From NCBI GenBank assembly GCA_946186455.1, contig CAMHNK010000003.1, positions 1 through 41,085 of the forward strand: 41,085 nucleotides of DNA, given 5' to 3'. The stretch comes from an uncultured Candidatus Saccharibacteria bacterium (GTDB taxonomy: Bacteria; Patescibacteriota; Saccharimonadia; Saccharimonadales; Saccharimonadaceae). The position numbers and the translations under genes were made by a program. Positions 1 to 10,942 of this stretch are shown here, piece by piece. Position 1 is the stretch's first letter; each line of letters begins with the position of its first letter. Under the pieces are notes generated by a model. That model saw nothing but the letters and a program-made list of their open reading frames with translations, searched no databases and was not told where the DNA came from.

Positions 1-182
1 GAAATAATGTCGTTGATTTTTTGTTCGTCAGCCTCGGTGAGATCTTTCACCCGAGTGGTAGGCTCGATTTTAGCCTCCGCAAGGATGGCTTTAGATGTTG
101 TGCGTCCAATCCCATAAACATAAGTCAGTGCAATCCACACTTGCTTATCGGAAGGAATCACAACGCTAGCTATTCTAGCCAT
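1..182 (-). CDS. rpsM: 30S ribosomal protein S13, partial (C-terminus outside window)
   Basis: The visible N-terminal 60 residues begin [14 protein letters not shown] and continue through an [17 protein letters not shown] stretch, the helix-hairpin-like segment typical of S13, which sits in the head of the small subunit and contacts the tRNAs and 16S rRNA. The gene runs off the left edge of the window, so its end and the following genes (usually rpsK, rpsD, rpoA) cannot be seen. The start lies only 5 bases after the rpmJ stop, so it is co-transcribed with rpmJ. Identity is secure from the N-terminal sequence and from the rpmJ-rpsM order, which is widely conserved. Confidence 0.93.
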   Translation of the reverse strand, partial: MARIASVVIPSDKQVWIALTYVYGIGRTTSKAILAEAKIEPTTRVKDLTEADEQKINDII

Positions 183-187
183 ATATT

Positions 188-304
188 TTAACCCTGCCTT
201 TGCTTATTCTTAGGTTTTTTCTTGTTGATAACACGAAGCACACCTTTGCGGCGTACAATGATGTCATCTGGGGAGATTTTTTTAACACTTGCACGTACTT
301 TCAT
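188..304 (-). CDS. rpmJ: 50S ribosomal protein L36, cysteine-less form
   Basis: This 38-residue protein begins [10 protein letters not shown] and ends KNKQRQG, both hallmark ends of L36, which binds 23S rRNA in the large subunit. Standard L36 carries a zinc ribbon of three cysteines and one histidine. Here the corresponding positions are occupied by other residues (SPDD where CxxC is expected, and no Cys or His later), so this is a zinc-independent version. It lies between infA and rpsM, its normal place. The start was chosen at the conserved MKVRAS; a purine-rich AAAGGAAAGG lies a little far upstream. A long imperfect inverted repeat lies in the gap between infA and this gene. Confidence 0.95.
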   Translation of the reverse strand: MKVRASVKKISPDDIIVRRKGVLRVINKKKPKNKQRQG

Positions 305-330
305 AGTGTCAAAACCTTTCCTTTGTTAGC

Positions 331-389
331 GTTGTAAAAATACAATTTAGTCCCCTATAGCAAGACTAAAATGTTGTATTTTCTACAAC
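331..389 (-). promoter_or_regulatory. Long imperfect hairpin in the rpmJ-rpsM leader
   Basis: On the plus strand the arm at 331-352 is complementary to the arm at 364-389 over about 22 base pairs, with one small bulge and one 3-base bulge, around an 11-base loop at 353-363. Read on the minus strand it falls between the infA stop and the rpmJ start. It has no U-tract after the stem in the direction of the operon, so it does not look like an intrinsic terminator. Its position, upstream of the alpha-operon genes, is where ribosomal-protein autoregulation (S4 in E. coli) acts, but I see no direct match to that pseudoknot. Confidence 0.5.
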
Positions 390-397
390 AATTAATA

Positions 398-622
398 TTA
401 ATCCTTGAGTCTAAAGCTGATTCTACCCTTTGTAAGATCATAAGGGGTTAACTCAACCTCAACTCTGTCACCCGGGACGAGGCGAATATAGTTTTTTCGC
501 ATCTTCCCACTCATATGGGCAACAATAATATGACCATTCTCGAGTTCAACCCGAAACTGGGTATTAGGTAAAGCCTCAACGACAGTACCCGTGAGTTTAA
601 TCACTTCCTTTTGACTAGCCAT
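398..622 (-). CDS. infA: Translation initiation factor IF-1
   Basis: The 74-residue protein is a single S1-like OB-fold with the IF-1 landmarks [43 protein letters not shown] given here only in part: GHxIxAHxSGKMRKNxIR at about residues 30-47 and PYDLTKGRI at 60-68. IF-1 binds the ribosomal A site during initiation and works with IF-2 and IF-3. Length matches the family (71-75 residues). It lies directly upstream of rpmJ-rpsM, a conserved order. A promoter (TTTACA, 17-base spacer, TGC-TAAACT) lies just upstream and would give a leader of only about 7 bases. Confidence 0.96.
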   Translation of the reverse strand: MASQKEVIKLTGTVVEALPNTQFRVELENGHIIVAHMSGKMRKNYIRLVPGDRVEVELTPYDLTKGRISFRLKD

Positions 623-635
623 AAATTACCCTACT

Positions 636-664
636 AGTTTAGCACAAAAATAAAGGATTGTAAA
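636..664 (-). promoter_or_regulatory. Promoter for infA-rpmJ-rpsM
   Basis: On the minus strand a TTTACA -35 (659-664) is followed after 17 bases by TAAACT (636-641), which is preceded by TGC as an extended -10. It lies in the sortase-infA gap, so the infA-rpmJ-rpsM part can be transcribed separately from rpoBC-secY. Confidence 0.6.
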
Positions 665-681
665 GAGATATTTTTATCAAA

Positions 682-1383
682 TTATTTCACAAGAACAGCT
701 CTTAGGAACTGACGTGATAAATAAGTTCCCTTCGTTTGGGACCACTCGCCCGTGCAAGTAATTAAAGTCACTGATTCTACACCAGATACCGGTGAATGCA
801 TTGCTTTCACCATGTACTTATCCGCTTCCGCAAGCGGCACCGTCACATTGTCGTATACAGAATAGGTATATTCAACATCGTCACCACGCTGGATCACGAA
901 TTGATCGCCCGGAGCCAAATTTGGCAAATCTTTAAATACACCATGCTTCGTTGGGCCGCCATTATGACCGTCAATCACGATAGTTTTGCCTTCACCCGGC
1001 TTGCCGGAACTCGTGTACCAGCCCACGTCATAAATATTGCGTGGTGTCGCTAATGCACCATTCGAATCAACACCCACGCCAATCACCCTAGCATTGTAGA
1101 TTTCAAGCTTTGGAATATGTAGGTATTTTGGCCGATCCGCTGGTACCGAATAACTCTTAACCTCGGTTTCGACCGGTTTTTCTTCAATCAATTCTTCGCG
1201 CTCAATCGCTTCAACTGAAGAAATTGCCCTTTCGCTACCATCCATTCTTGTATAATAATCACCTTCGTAAATCGCAACGCGCACGAAGAAAACTATCACA
1301 AAGATACCGAGTAGGCCGATTACCACCCATTTTGCAACTTGTTTAGGACTAGTATCAATCTTCAGACTCATTTGAGAAATCAT
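682..1383 (-). CDS. Membrane-anchored sortase (LPXTG-type transpeptidase family)
   Basis: This 233-residue protein has a short cytoplasmic N-terminus, one membrane helix at about residues 19-38 and an extracellular sortase domain. Catalytic features are visible: His140 in VIDGHNGG, Cys210 in TLITCTGEW, and an arginine shortly after (Arg224 or Arg228). Sortases cleave a sorting signal and join the protein to an amine nucleophile on the cell wall or on a pilin. The class cannot be assigned with confidence from the sequence alone. The chosen start overlaps the end of secY by 29 bases, so translation is probably coupled; a second ATG four codons in is an alternative start. No clear LPXTG-type substrate is encoded in this window. 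Confidence 0.88.
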   Translation of the reverse strand: MISQMSLKIDTSPKQVAKWVVIGLLGIFVIVFFVRVAIYEGDYYTRMDGSERAISSVEAIEREELIEEKPVETEVKSYSVPADRPKYLHIPKLEIYNARVIGVGVDSNGALATPRNIYDVGWYTSSGKPGEGKTIVIDGHNGGPTKHGVFKDLPNLAPGDQFVIQRGDDVEYTYSVYDNVTVPLAEADKYMVKAMHSPVSGVESVTLITCTGEWSQTKGTYLSRQFLRAVLVK

Positions 1384-2788
1384 CGTATGTTATCATTAGA
1401 GCTCTGGAATCCACCGACCTTAGATTCTCTAACGCCACCGTCACTACGATAAGAAGCCCAGTACCCGAAATCGAAAGACCAATCGGAGCACCAGTTACTA
1501 CAATGAAAATATAATCCGTGATAAATGGAAGCATCGCAATTAAACCAAGTGCCAAAGCACCAAATAGATCAAGGCGATTCACGACCTTACTAAGATATTC
1601 GGCGGTCTTCGCACCCGGTCTGACACCTTCAATGAAGCCACCTTGTTTCTGCAAATTATCCGCAATTTCCTTCGTATTGAAAATAATCGAGGTATAGAAA
1701 TAAGTAAAGGCAAATACTAAGATGAAGTAAACAGTCGGGTAAACGAACCAGCGCCCATTAATGCCATCCGGATATAGTGAGGCAAAATTATTAGCCGATG
1801 GTGCTGAGAAGGTCGAAATTAATGACTGACCAAATTCATTACCTGGATCAACCGACGTTACTACCTGGCCAATCAGTGCTGGAAGCGACAAGAATGCCGT
1901 TGCGAAAATCACCGGCACCACACCCGCCGCAATCAATTTAATCGGGAGAATTGATTTAATCCCGCCGTACGACGAGTTACCGTGCACGCGCTTCGCGTAA
2001 TTAATTGTAATTACCCGCTGCGCCTCGTTTAACTTCACTAAGAAGTATATGACTATTAACATCGCAATTGCAAAGCCAAACACAATCCAGAAGGTAGTCG
2101 GATTCACCGGTAGCTCAAGCCAACCAAACAAATTGAGCGTACCTTGGCTCGTATCGAAGAGACTTGCCCCAAGTGCACCCATTGTGTTCGGGAGTTGCGT
2201 AATAATTGAAGCGAAGATAAGGGTTGAAATACCATTACCAATGCCCTGCTCAGTGATAAGCTCACCCATCCACATCAAGATAACCGAGCCAGCCGTCATT
2301 GATACTACTGAAAGTACCCAGTCACCAGCCGTTGGCACGAAATCAGTCGAGATGTTCGCCGAGAGCACCGATTGATAAAGAATGAAGATATAGGCAATTG
2401 ATTGCACGATTGCTAGAGGTACTGTGAGCATACGAGTCCACTGGTTGATCTTACGACGGCCAGACTCGCCATCGTTTGAAAGTTCCTCAAGACGTGGAAT
2501 CGCTTTAGTAAGCAGTTGAATCACAATCGAACCAGTAATGTATGGTGACAAACCAACCAAGATAATACTAAACGAAGCTAGGCCACCACCGGAAATAAGA
2601 TTCAAGAAACTCGAAAAATCGGATTTCTCCATTAAGTTTGAGACTGCTTCTTTAAATGTAGAAGCATCGCCCATCGGAACCGGAATCTGAGCAAGTAATC
2701 TATAGGCAACTAAAATACCGAAAATAATCAATACTCGCTTCAGCATGTCTTTATTTTTTAGGGATTTGAAAATAGTCTTGAAATGCAT
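1355..2788 (-). CDS. secY: Preprotein translocase subunit SecY
   Basis: The 477-residue integral membrane protein has the SecY pattern of ten helices and typical sequence landmarks: RLLAQIPVPMGD after the first helix, a plug-region segment LISGGGLASFSIILVGLSPYI, ITEQGIGNGIS in the middle, and the C-terminal GxxIGLSISGTGLLIVV helix. SecY forms the protein-conducting channel with SecE and SecG. An AGAGGT Shine-Dalgarno sequence precedes the ATG. The gene follows rpoC after a terminator-like hairpin and has its own extended -10 box. Its last bases overlap the downstream sortase gene. Usual neighbours adk and map are absent here. Confidence 0.96.
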   Translation of the reverse strand: MHFKTIFKSLKNKDMLKRVLIIFGILVAYRLLAQIPVPMGDASTFKEAVSNLMEKSDFSSFLNLISGGGLASFSIILVGLSPYITGSIVIQLLTKAIPRLEELSNDGESGRRKINQWTRMLTVPLAIVQSIAYIFILYQSVLSANISTDFVPTAGDWVLSVVSMTAGSVILMWMGELITEQGIGNGISTLIFASIITQLPNTMGALGASLFDTSQGTLNLFGWLELPVNPTTFWIVFGFAIAMLIVIYFLVKLNEAQRVITINYAKRVHGNSSYGGIKSILPIKLIAAGVVPVIFATAFLSLPALIGQVVTSVDPGNEFGQSLISTFSAPSANNFASLYPDGINGRWFVYPTVYFILVFAFTYFYTSIIFNTKEIADNLQKQGGFIEGVRPGAKTAEYLSKVVNRLDLFGALALGLIAMLPFITDYIFIVVTGAPIGLSISGTGLLIVVTVALENLRSVDSRALMITYDDFSNESED

Positions 2789-2808
2789 AGTACCTCTTGT
2801 CTCTAATC

Positions 2809-2816
2809 ATTATAAC
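2809..2816 (-). promoter_or_regulatory. Extended -10 promoter for secY
   Basis: TATAAT (2809-2814 on the minus strand) is preceded by TGT, forming an extended -10 element about 20 bases upstream of the secY ATG. The -35 position falls within the rpoC terminator and is poor, so recognition would rely on the extended -10. Confidence 0.55.
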
Positions 2817-2827
2817 ATATATTTACC

Positions 2828-2854
2828 AAAAAAAGTCCCCGAAGGGACTTTTTT
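2828..2854 (-). terminator. Intrinsic terminator after rpoC
   Basis: GTCCC and GGGAC arms around a CGAA-type loop are flanked by A-runs and T-runs on both sides, so the hairpin has a T-tract after the stem in either direction. It lies between the rpoC stop and the secY start and would separate the two transcripts or reduce read-through. Confidence 0.85.
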
Positions 2855-2869
2855 CTGCCGTTTTTTAGA

Positions 2870-6688
<3,819 letters not shown>

Positions 6689-6689
6689 A

Positions 6690-9600
6690 TTAGAACTCCT
6701 CTCCACCGAAGTCGACCGTGCCGTCGTCTAATTCTTCCTCATCCTCTACCGGGGATTCATCCAAATCTTCTGACTCGTCGCCATCAGTGATTTCGATACC
6801 TTCTTCAGCCATCATTTGTACGGCTTCCTCATCATCGAGGTCAACAATCGTTGGCGCGGTATCTTTCTTATGTTGATCGTAAATCGACTGATCATCCTTG
6901 TCTTTTTCGATCTCTCTTGAGGTCTTCTCAATCACATCGCCTGCATCGGCAGATTCACCGTGATCAAGGAGGTCGACCTTAAGACCAAGACCTTGAAGTT
7001 CCTTAACGAGCACGTTAAAGCCTTCTGGGAGCTTTGGACCTTCAATCGGTTCGTGTTTAATAATCGATTCGTATGCTTTAGCACGTCCGTAAACATCATC
7101 GGACTTGATAGTGAGCATTTCCTGGAGCGTAGTAGCAGCACCATAAGCTTCGAGGGCCCACACCTCCATTTCTCCGAAACGCTGACCACCATTCTGTGCC
7201 TTACCACCGAGTGGCTGTTGGGTCACCATCGTGTAAGGACCAGTTGAACGAGCGTGAATCTTGTCTTCCACCATGTGGTGAAGCTTCAGCATGTGCATTA
7301 CGCCTACTGAGGTGCGTTCGTTAAATGGTTCGCCAGTGAGACCATCGTAAAGTTGGACACGGCCATCGCGGGCGTAACCAGCTTTTTCGAGCTCATCAGA
7401 GATGACTTCGTCAGGCACACCGTTAAAGGATGGCGTTGCAACTTTGTAACCGAGTGCACGTGCAGCCATACCAAGGTGAGTTTCAAAGAGCTGACCGAGG
7501 TTCATACGTGAAGGCACGCCCATTGGCGACAAGATGATGTCGATTGGGGTACCATCAGCCATAAATGGCATATCTTCAATTGGGAGTACGCGTGAGACCA
7601 CACCCTTGTTACCGTGACGACCAGCGAGCTTATCGCCAACGCCAATCTTACGCATTTCGGCGACAAAGATTTTAATCTGCATGAGTACGCCGGCTTTAAG
7701 TTCGTGACCTTGTTCACGGGTGTAAATACGAACATCCACGACCTTGCCGGTTGAAGAGCCATTCATACGGACTGAAGTATCGCGTACGTCTTTGGCTTTT
7801 TCACCGAAGATAGCGCGGAGCAGTCTTTCCTCAGAGCTGAGCTCTTGCTCACCCTTTGGCGTAATCTTACCGACGAGGATATCGCCGTTTTTAACCTCTG
7901 AGCCAACCGTCACGATACCATCTTCACCAAGGTGGCGAAGTGAGTGCTCAGAAACGTTTGGAATATCGCGCGTAACCTGCTCTGGACCAAGCTTCGTTTC
8001 GCGAACTTCTACATCAAAGTCTTTAATATTAATCGAAGTAAGCGTATCATCTTCTACTAGGCGATTCGAGATGACGATAGCATCATCCATGTTGTAACCA
8101 CGCCATGGCATGAAGGCGACGAGAAGGTCGCGACCAAGAGCGAGTTCGCCATTATTGATGGATGCACCTTCAATTAAGATGGTACCTTTCTTCACTTTTT
8201 GACCACGAGAAACGACACAGCGTTGGTTGTAACAACGATCATCGTTGGTCTTTTCAAAGTGTTGCAATTTATATTCGCGATCACCGAGTTTTTCGTAAGT
8301 CACGATGACGGATTCGCCATCAGCCTTCTTCACTACACCAGTGGATTCGGCCATCACGAGTTGGGAAGTATTCTTAGCCACTTCACCTTCGATACCAGTA
8401 CCAACAACTGGGTTATCTTGGCGAAGTAGTGGCACTGCCTGTTTCTGCATGGCGCAGGCCATGAGTGAGCGGTCCACACGGTTTTTCTCAACAAATGGAA
8501 TGAGGCTTGCTGAGACGCCCAGAATTTCCTTATGTGCGGCATCGATGTGCGTCACACGTTTGGCTTCTACCTGAGCTGGAGTACCGTGAACACGGGCAGA
8601 TACCCAGTCTTCAGCAAACTTGCCGTCTTTGGTTAGCTTCACTGATGCGTCAGCGATAATCATATCGTTTTCGGTATCAGCATCCATGTAAACAACTTCA
8701 TCAGTTACTTTGCCGTTCTTCACGACGCGGTATGGCGCTTCGATGAAGCCGTATTCATTGATACGAGCATAAGTTGCAAAGTTCAGCACAAGACCCACGT
8801 TACCACCTTCTGGGGTTTCTACCGTACAAATACGGCCGTAGTGAGTCGGGTGAGCATCACGGACATCAAATCCGGCGCGCTCACGCGTCAGGCCACCAGG
8901 ACCCATCGAGCTTAGACGGCGCTTGTGTGCAAGCTCTGAGAATGGGTTTACTTCATCCATCAGCTGTGAAAGCTGTGAAGTCGAGAAGAATTCCTTAACG
9001 GCAGCCACGACTGGGCGGGAGTTAAGTAGTTGTGACGGGGTCACTTCTTCTACGTTAGCCATTGACATACGGTCTAAAATATTACGCTGTAAGCGGAGCA
9101 TACCAAGACGAAATTGTCTCTGAACGAGCTCACCTACGAGTTTGACGCGACGATTCGAAAGTGAATCAATATCATCCGGAGCTTCTTGAGTATTGTTAAG
9201 ACGGATAATCTCTTCCACAATCTTGAGCACATCTTGCATTTGCAGAGTGCGGTGCTCTGGATCGTTCTTCGTATCAAATCCGAGTCTGCGGTTCATCTTG
9301 AAACGACCAACATTTGAGTAGTCGTAACGCTTTGGATCGAAGAACATCTTCTCAATCATGGATTTTGCGTTATCGACGGTTGCAAGATCGCCTGGGCGAA
9401 TTCTGCGGTAAACCTCAAGCAAAGCCTCACCTTGGCTTGAAGTGGTATCTTTCTCGAGCGTAATGTCGATATATTTCTTTTCACCGTTATCAATTTCCTT
9501 GAAACGATCCTTAATCTCGGACTTAGACATACCGAGGGCACGCAGGAAAGTCGTGACAGGAATTTTACGACGGCGGTCGATCTTTACGTTAATTGAACCA

Positions 9601-10118
9601 TTTAATGCGGTCTCAAATTCAAGCCAAGCACCACGGCCAGGAATTACCTTAGCACCGTAGTAGCGGCGAAGACCAATAGTCTCAGCGTTAAAGAAAACGC
9701 CAGCCGAACGAATGAGCTGTGACACAATCACACGTTCAGTGCCGTTGATAATAAAGGTTGCGCGATTCGTCATCCAAGGATAATCACCGAAATAAATATC
9801 CTGTTCTTTCTTCTCGCCGGTCACCTTATTCTCAAGCTCAACTAAAACATGAAGTGGAGCTTCATAAGTCGCCAAATTGTATTTGGCCTGGGCTTCAGTT
9901 TCCTTTGGTTCTTTAAAATAGTAATCCTTAAAACGGAGTGAGAGTTTTTGGCCGGTATAATCGTCAATCGGATTAAGCTCAGCAAAAACTTCCCTTAGAC
10001 CGTTTTTGACAAAGTCATTCCACGAATCCTTTTGATGTGCCGTCAAATCAGGAATCGGGAGGGCTTGGTCACCTTCAGTGAAAAAAACTCTTTCACCAGT
10101 CTTTGGTTTTGTAGCCAT
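6690..10118 (-). CDS. rpoB: DNA-directed RNA polymerase subunit beta
   Basis: The 1142-residue protein has the rifampicin-binding region at about residues 377-410, with SQLSQLMD, HKRRLSSMGPGGLTRERAG and HPTHYGRIC. The residues matching the best-known E. coli resistance positions (D516, H526, S531) look wild type. Further on are the conserved GYNMDDAIVIS, GDKLAGRHGNKGVVS and LGQLFETHLG motifs. The C-terminus ends in a long acidic tail (about the last 45 residues). RpoB forms the catalytic core with RpoC. A Shine-Dalgarno AAGAGGTAG precedes the ATG. Transcription starts at a strong consensus promoter about 120 bases upstream, giving a structured leader. The gene is not preceded by rplJ-rplL here. 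Confidence 0.97.
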   Translation of the reverse strand: MATKPKTGERVFFTEGDQALPIPDLTAHQKDSWNDFVKNGLREVFAELNPIDDYTGQKLSLRFKDYYFKEPKETEAQAKYNLATYEAPLHVLVELENKVTGEKKEQDIYFGDYPWMTNRATFIINGTERVIVSQLIRSAGVFFNAETIGLRRYYGAKVIPGRGAWLEFETALNGSINVKIDRRRKIPVTTFLRALGMSKSEIKDRFKEIDNGEKKYIDITLEKDTTSSQGEALLEVYRRIRPGDLATVDNAKSMIEKMFFDPKRYDYSNVGRFKMNRRLGFDTKNDPEHRTLQMQDVLKIVEEIIRLNNTQEAPDDIDSLSNRRVKLVGELVQRQFRLGMLRLQRNILDRMSMANVEEVTPSQLLNSRPVVAAVKEFFSTSQLSQLMDEVNPFSELAHKRRLSSMGPGGLTRERAGFDVRDAHPTHYGRICTVETPEGGNVGLVLNFATYARINEYGFIEAPYRVVKNGKVTDEVVYMDADTENDMIIADASVKLTKDGKFAEDWVSARVHGTPAQVEAKRVTHIDAAHKEILGVSASLIPFVEKNRVDRSLMACAMQKQAVPLLRQDNPVVGTGIEGEVAKNTSQLVMAESTGVVKKADGESVIVTYEKLGDREYKLQHFEKTNDDRCYNQRCVVSRGQKVKKGTILIEGASINNGELALGRDLLVAFMPWRGYNMDDAIVISNRLVEDDTLTSINIKDFDVEVRETKLGPEQVTRDIPNVSEHSLRHLGEDGIVTVGSEVKNGDILVGKITPKGEQELSSEERLLRAIFGEKAKDVRDTSVRMNGSSTGKVVDVRIYTREQGHELKAGVLMQIKIFVAEMRKIGVGDKLAGRHGNKGVVSRVLPIEDMPFMADGTPIDIILSPMGVPSRMNLGQLFETHLGMAARALGYKVATPSFNGVPDEVISDELEKAGYARDGRVQLYDGLTGEPFNERTSVGVMHMLKLHHMVEDKIHARSTGPYTMVTQQPLGGKAQNGGQRFGEMEVWALEAYGAATTLQEMLTIKSDDVYGRAKAYESIIKHEPIEGPKLPEGFNVLVKELQGLGLKVDLLDHGESADAGDVIEKTSREIEKDKDDQSIYDQHKKDTAPTIVDLDDEEAVQMMAEEGIEITDGDESEDLDESPVEDEEELDDGTVDFGGEEF

Positions 10119-10143
10119 TCTACCTCTTATTTTTTAGTGTTAT

Positions 10144-10223
10144 TATTCTTAGCGCCGAAGAATACTGTCCTATCGCCCCCAGAGAGTCGCCAGCTCTCAA
10201 AAGATATATACAAAAATAGGACA
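10144..10223 (-). promoter_or_regulatory. Structured 5' leader of rpoB (candidate cis-regulatory RNA)
   Basis: In the rpoB leader an 8-base-pair stem pairs 10166-10173 with 10216-10223. It encloses a smaller hairpin pairing 10182-10186 with 10194-10198. A separate 7-base-pair hairpin with a 7-base loop pairs 10144-10150 with 10158-10164. All three stems are perfect matches and lie between the consensus promoter and the Shine-Dalgarno sequence. I do not recognise a known riboswitch or ribosomal-protein leader class in it. Confidence 0.5.
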
Positions 10224-10241
10224 CACTACTTCTTGCTACTG

Positions 10242-10270
10242 ATTTTACTCCCATAAAGTCAACCTGTCAA
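10242..10270 (-). promoter_or_regulatory. Consensus sigma-70-type promoter for rpoB-rpoC
   Basis: TTGACA (10265-10270) and TAAAAT (10242-10247) on the minus strand are separated by exactly 17 bases. Transcription should start near 10235, about 115 bases before the rpoB ATG. Confidence 0.85.
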
Positions 10271-10284
10271 GAGAATTTTCCACC

Positions 10285-10311
10285 AAAAAACGCCTCAACG
10301 TGGCGTTTTTT
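10285..10311 (-). terminator. Intrinsic terminator upstream of the rpoB promoter
   Basis: ACGCC and GGCGT arms with a 7-base loop are flanked by six A and six T residues, giving a T-tract in either direction. On the minus strand it ends the transcript coming from the khpA-like gene or from the small promoter at 10380-10408. Confidence 0.85.
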
Positions 10312-10374
10312 GAACATATATAAGCTCTCAACAATTATTCTATGTTTTAAGCGAACTCGCAGTTAGTTAGCTTA
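10285..10374 (-). ncRNA. Candidate small RNA of about 90 nt between khpA-like gene and rpoB
   Basis: A consensus promoter (10380-10408) would start transcription near 10373, and an intrinsic terminator ends at 10285, leaving an RNA of about 90 bases with no convincing open frame. Within it GCG-AGTT-CGC can form a small hairpin and AAGCT near the 5' end can pair with AGCTT near the middle. It could be a free small RNA or an attenuated extra leader for rpoB. The 305-base gap between rpoB and the khpA-like gene is otherwise filled by the rpoB promoter and leader. Confidence 0.4.
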
Positions 10375-10379
10375 AGTTT

Positions 10380-10408
10380 AGTTTACACGAACATAAGCAA
10401 AATGTCAA
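10380..10408 (-). promoter_or_regulatory. Promoter upstream of the candidate small RNA
   Basis: TTGACA (10403-10408) and TAAACT (10380-10385) on the minus strand are separated by 17 bases. It lies immediately after the khpA-like stop codon and upstream of a terminator rather than upstream of a gene. Confidence 0.7.
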
Positions 10409-10423
10409 GGACATTTTATAATA

Positions 10424-10864
10424 TTATATATCTAAATCGTCAAGGTCAGCGAGCTCGGCGCGAGTCTTTTCAGCGAGTTCGGAAGATTCCTGTTCCTCTT
10501 CAAAATCCTCGTCTTCATCATCATTAACCTCTTCAGCCGGAGCCTCATGAGCTTCTTCATGCTCTTCATGCTTCTCATGCTTCTCGTGGTGATGAGCTTC
10601 GCCTTCACCTTCGCCTTCATCAGTGTTTACGATCTTAAGATTGTAACGAGCATCTTGCTTAGTACCAAGAGCACGGAGTAGCATACGGATAGACTGAGCC
10701 GTCACACCACGCTTACCAATTACACGACCGACATCATCTGGATCGACAGTTAAAGAAAGTAGTACGCCTTTTTCGTCAATTTTGCGGTCCACCTCAACTT
10801 TATCTGGATTGTTGACTAGGGTTTTTACGATATATTCTACGAATTGTTGGTCAATAGTAGCCAT
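10424..10864 (-). CDS. khpA: KH-domain RNA-binding protein (KhpA/YlqC family) with acidic, His-rich tail
   Basis: Residues 1-80 form a single KH domain with the nucleic-acid-binding GxxG loop as GKRG at residues 50-53 (VGRVIGKRGVTAQSIR). It matches the small KhpA/YlqC family, which binds RNA and in Gram-positive bacteria partners with KhpB/EloR and influences cell elongation. It sits next to rpsP, as in many bacteria. Standard members are about 75-80 residues; this one carries an extra tail of about 65 residues that is rich in Glu, Asp, His and Lys (HHHEKHEKHEEHEEAHE-like), then strongly acidic. The ATG has a GGAG sequence upstream. A terminator separates it from rpsP, and an extended -10 box may drive it. 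Confidence 0.88.
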   Translation of the reverse strand: MATIDQQFVEYIVKTLVNNPDKVEVDRKIDEKGVLLSLTVDPDDVGRVIGKRGVTAQSIRMLLRALGTKQDARYNLKIVNTDEGEGEGEAHHHEKHEKHEEHEEAHEAPAEEVNDDEDEDFEEEQESSELAEKTRAELADLDDLDI

Positions 10865-10895
10865 ATTGTCTCCATTTTTAAAGTTATATACCTTT

Positions 10896-10904
10896 ATTAT
10901 AACA
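10896..10904 (-). promoter_or_regulatory. Possible extended -10 promoter for the khpA-like gene
   Basis: TGT-TATAAT lies on the minus strand at 10896-10904, directly after the T-tract of the rpsP terminator. The -35 region is poor. Read-through from rpsP is the alternative source of transcript. Confidence 0.4.
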
Positions 10905-10934
10905 AAAAATAGTCCCGTGTAAGGACTATTTTTT
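10904..10934 (-). terminator. Intrinsic terminator after rpsP
   Basis: TAGTCC and GGACTA arms with a 7-base loop are flanked by A and T runs. The hairpin lies between rpsP and the khpA-like gene. Confidence 0.8.
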
Positions 10935-10942
10935 GAAAATTT

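Noticed and set aside
331-389. The infA-rpmJ hairpin as an intrinsic terminator
   Set aside because: The stem is not followed by a T-tract on the minus strand and lies within a conserved co-transcribed gene group.
10280-10320. Short open frame starting MFKKR across the terminator before rpoB, as a leader peptide
   Set aside because: No Shine-Dalgarno sequence, and the frame simply follows the symmetric terminator stem.
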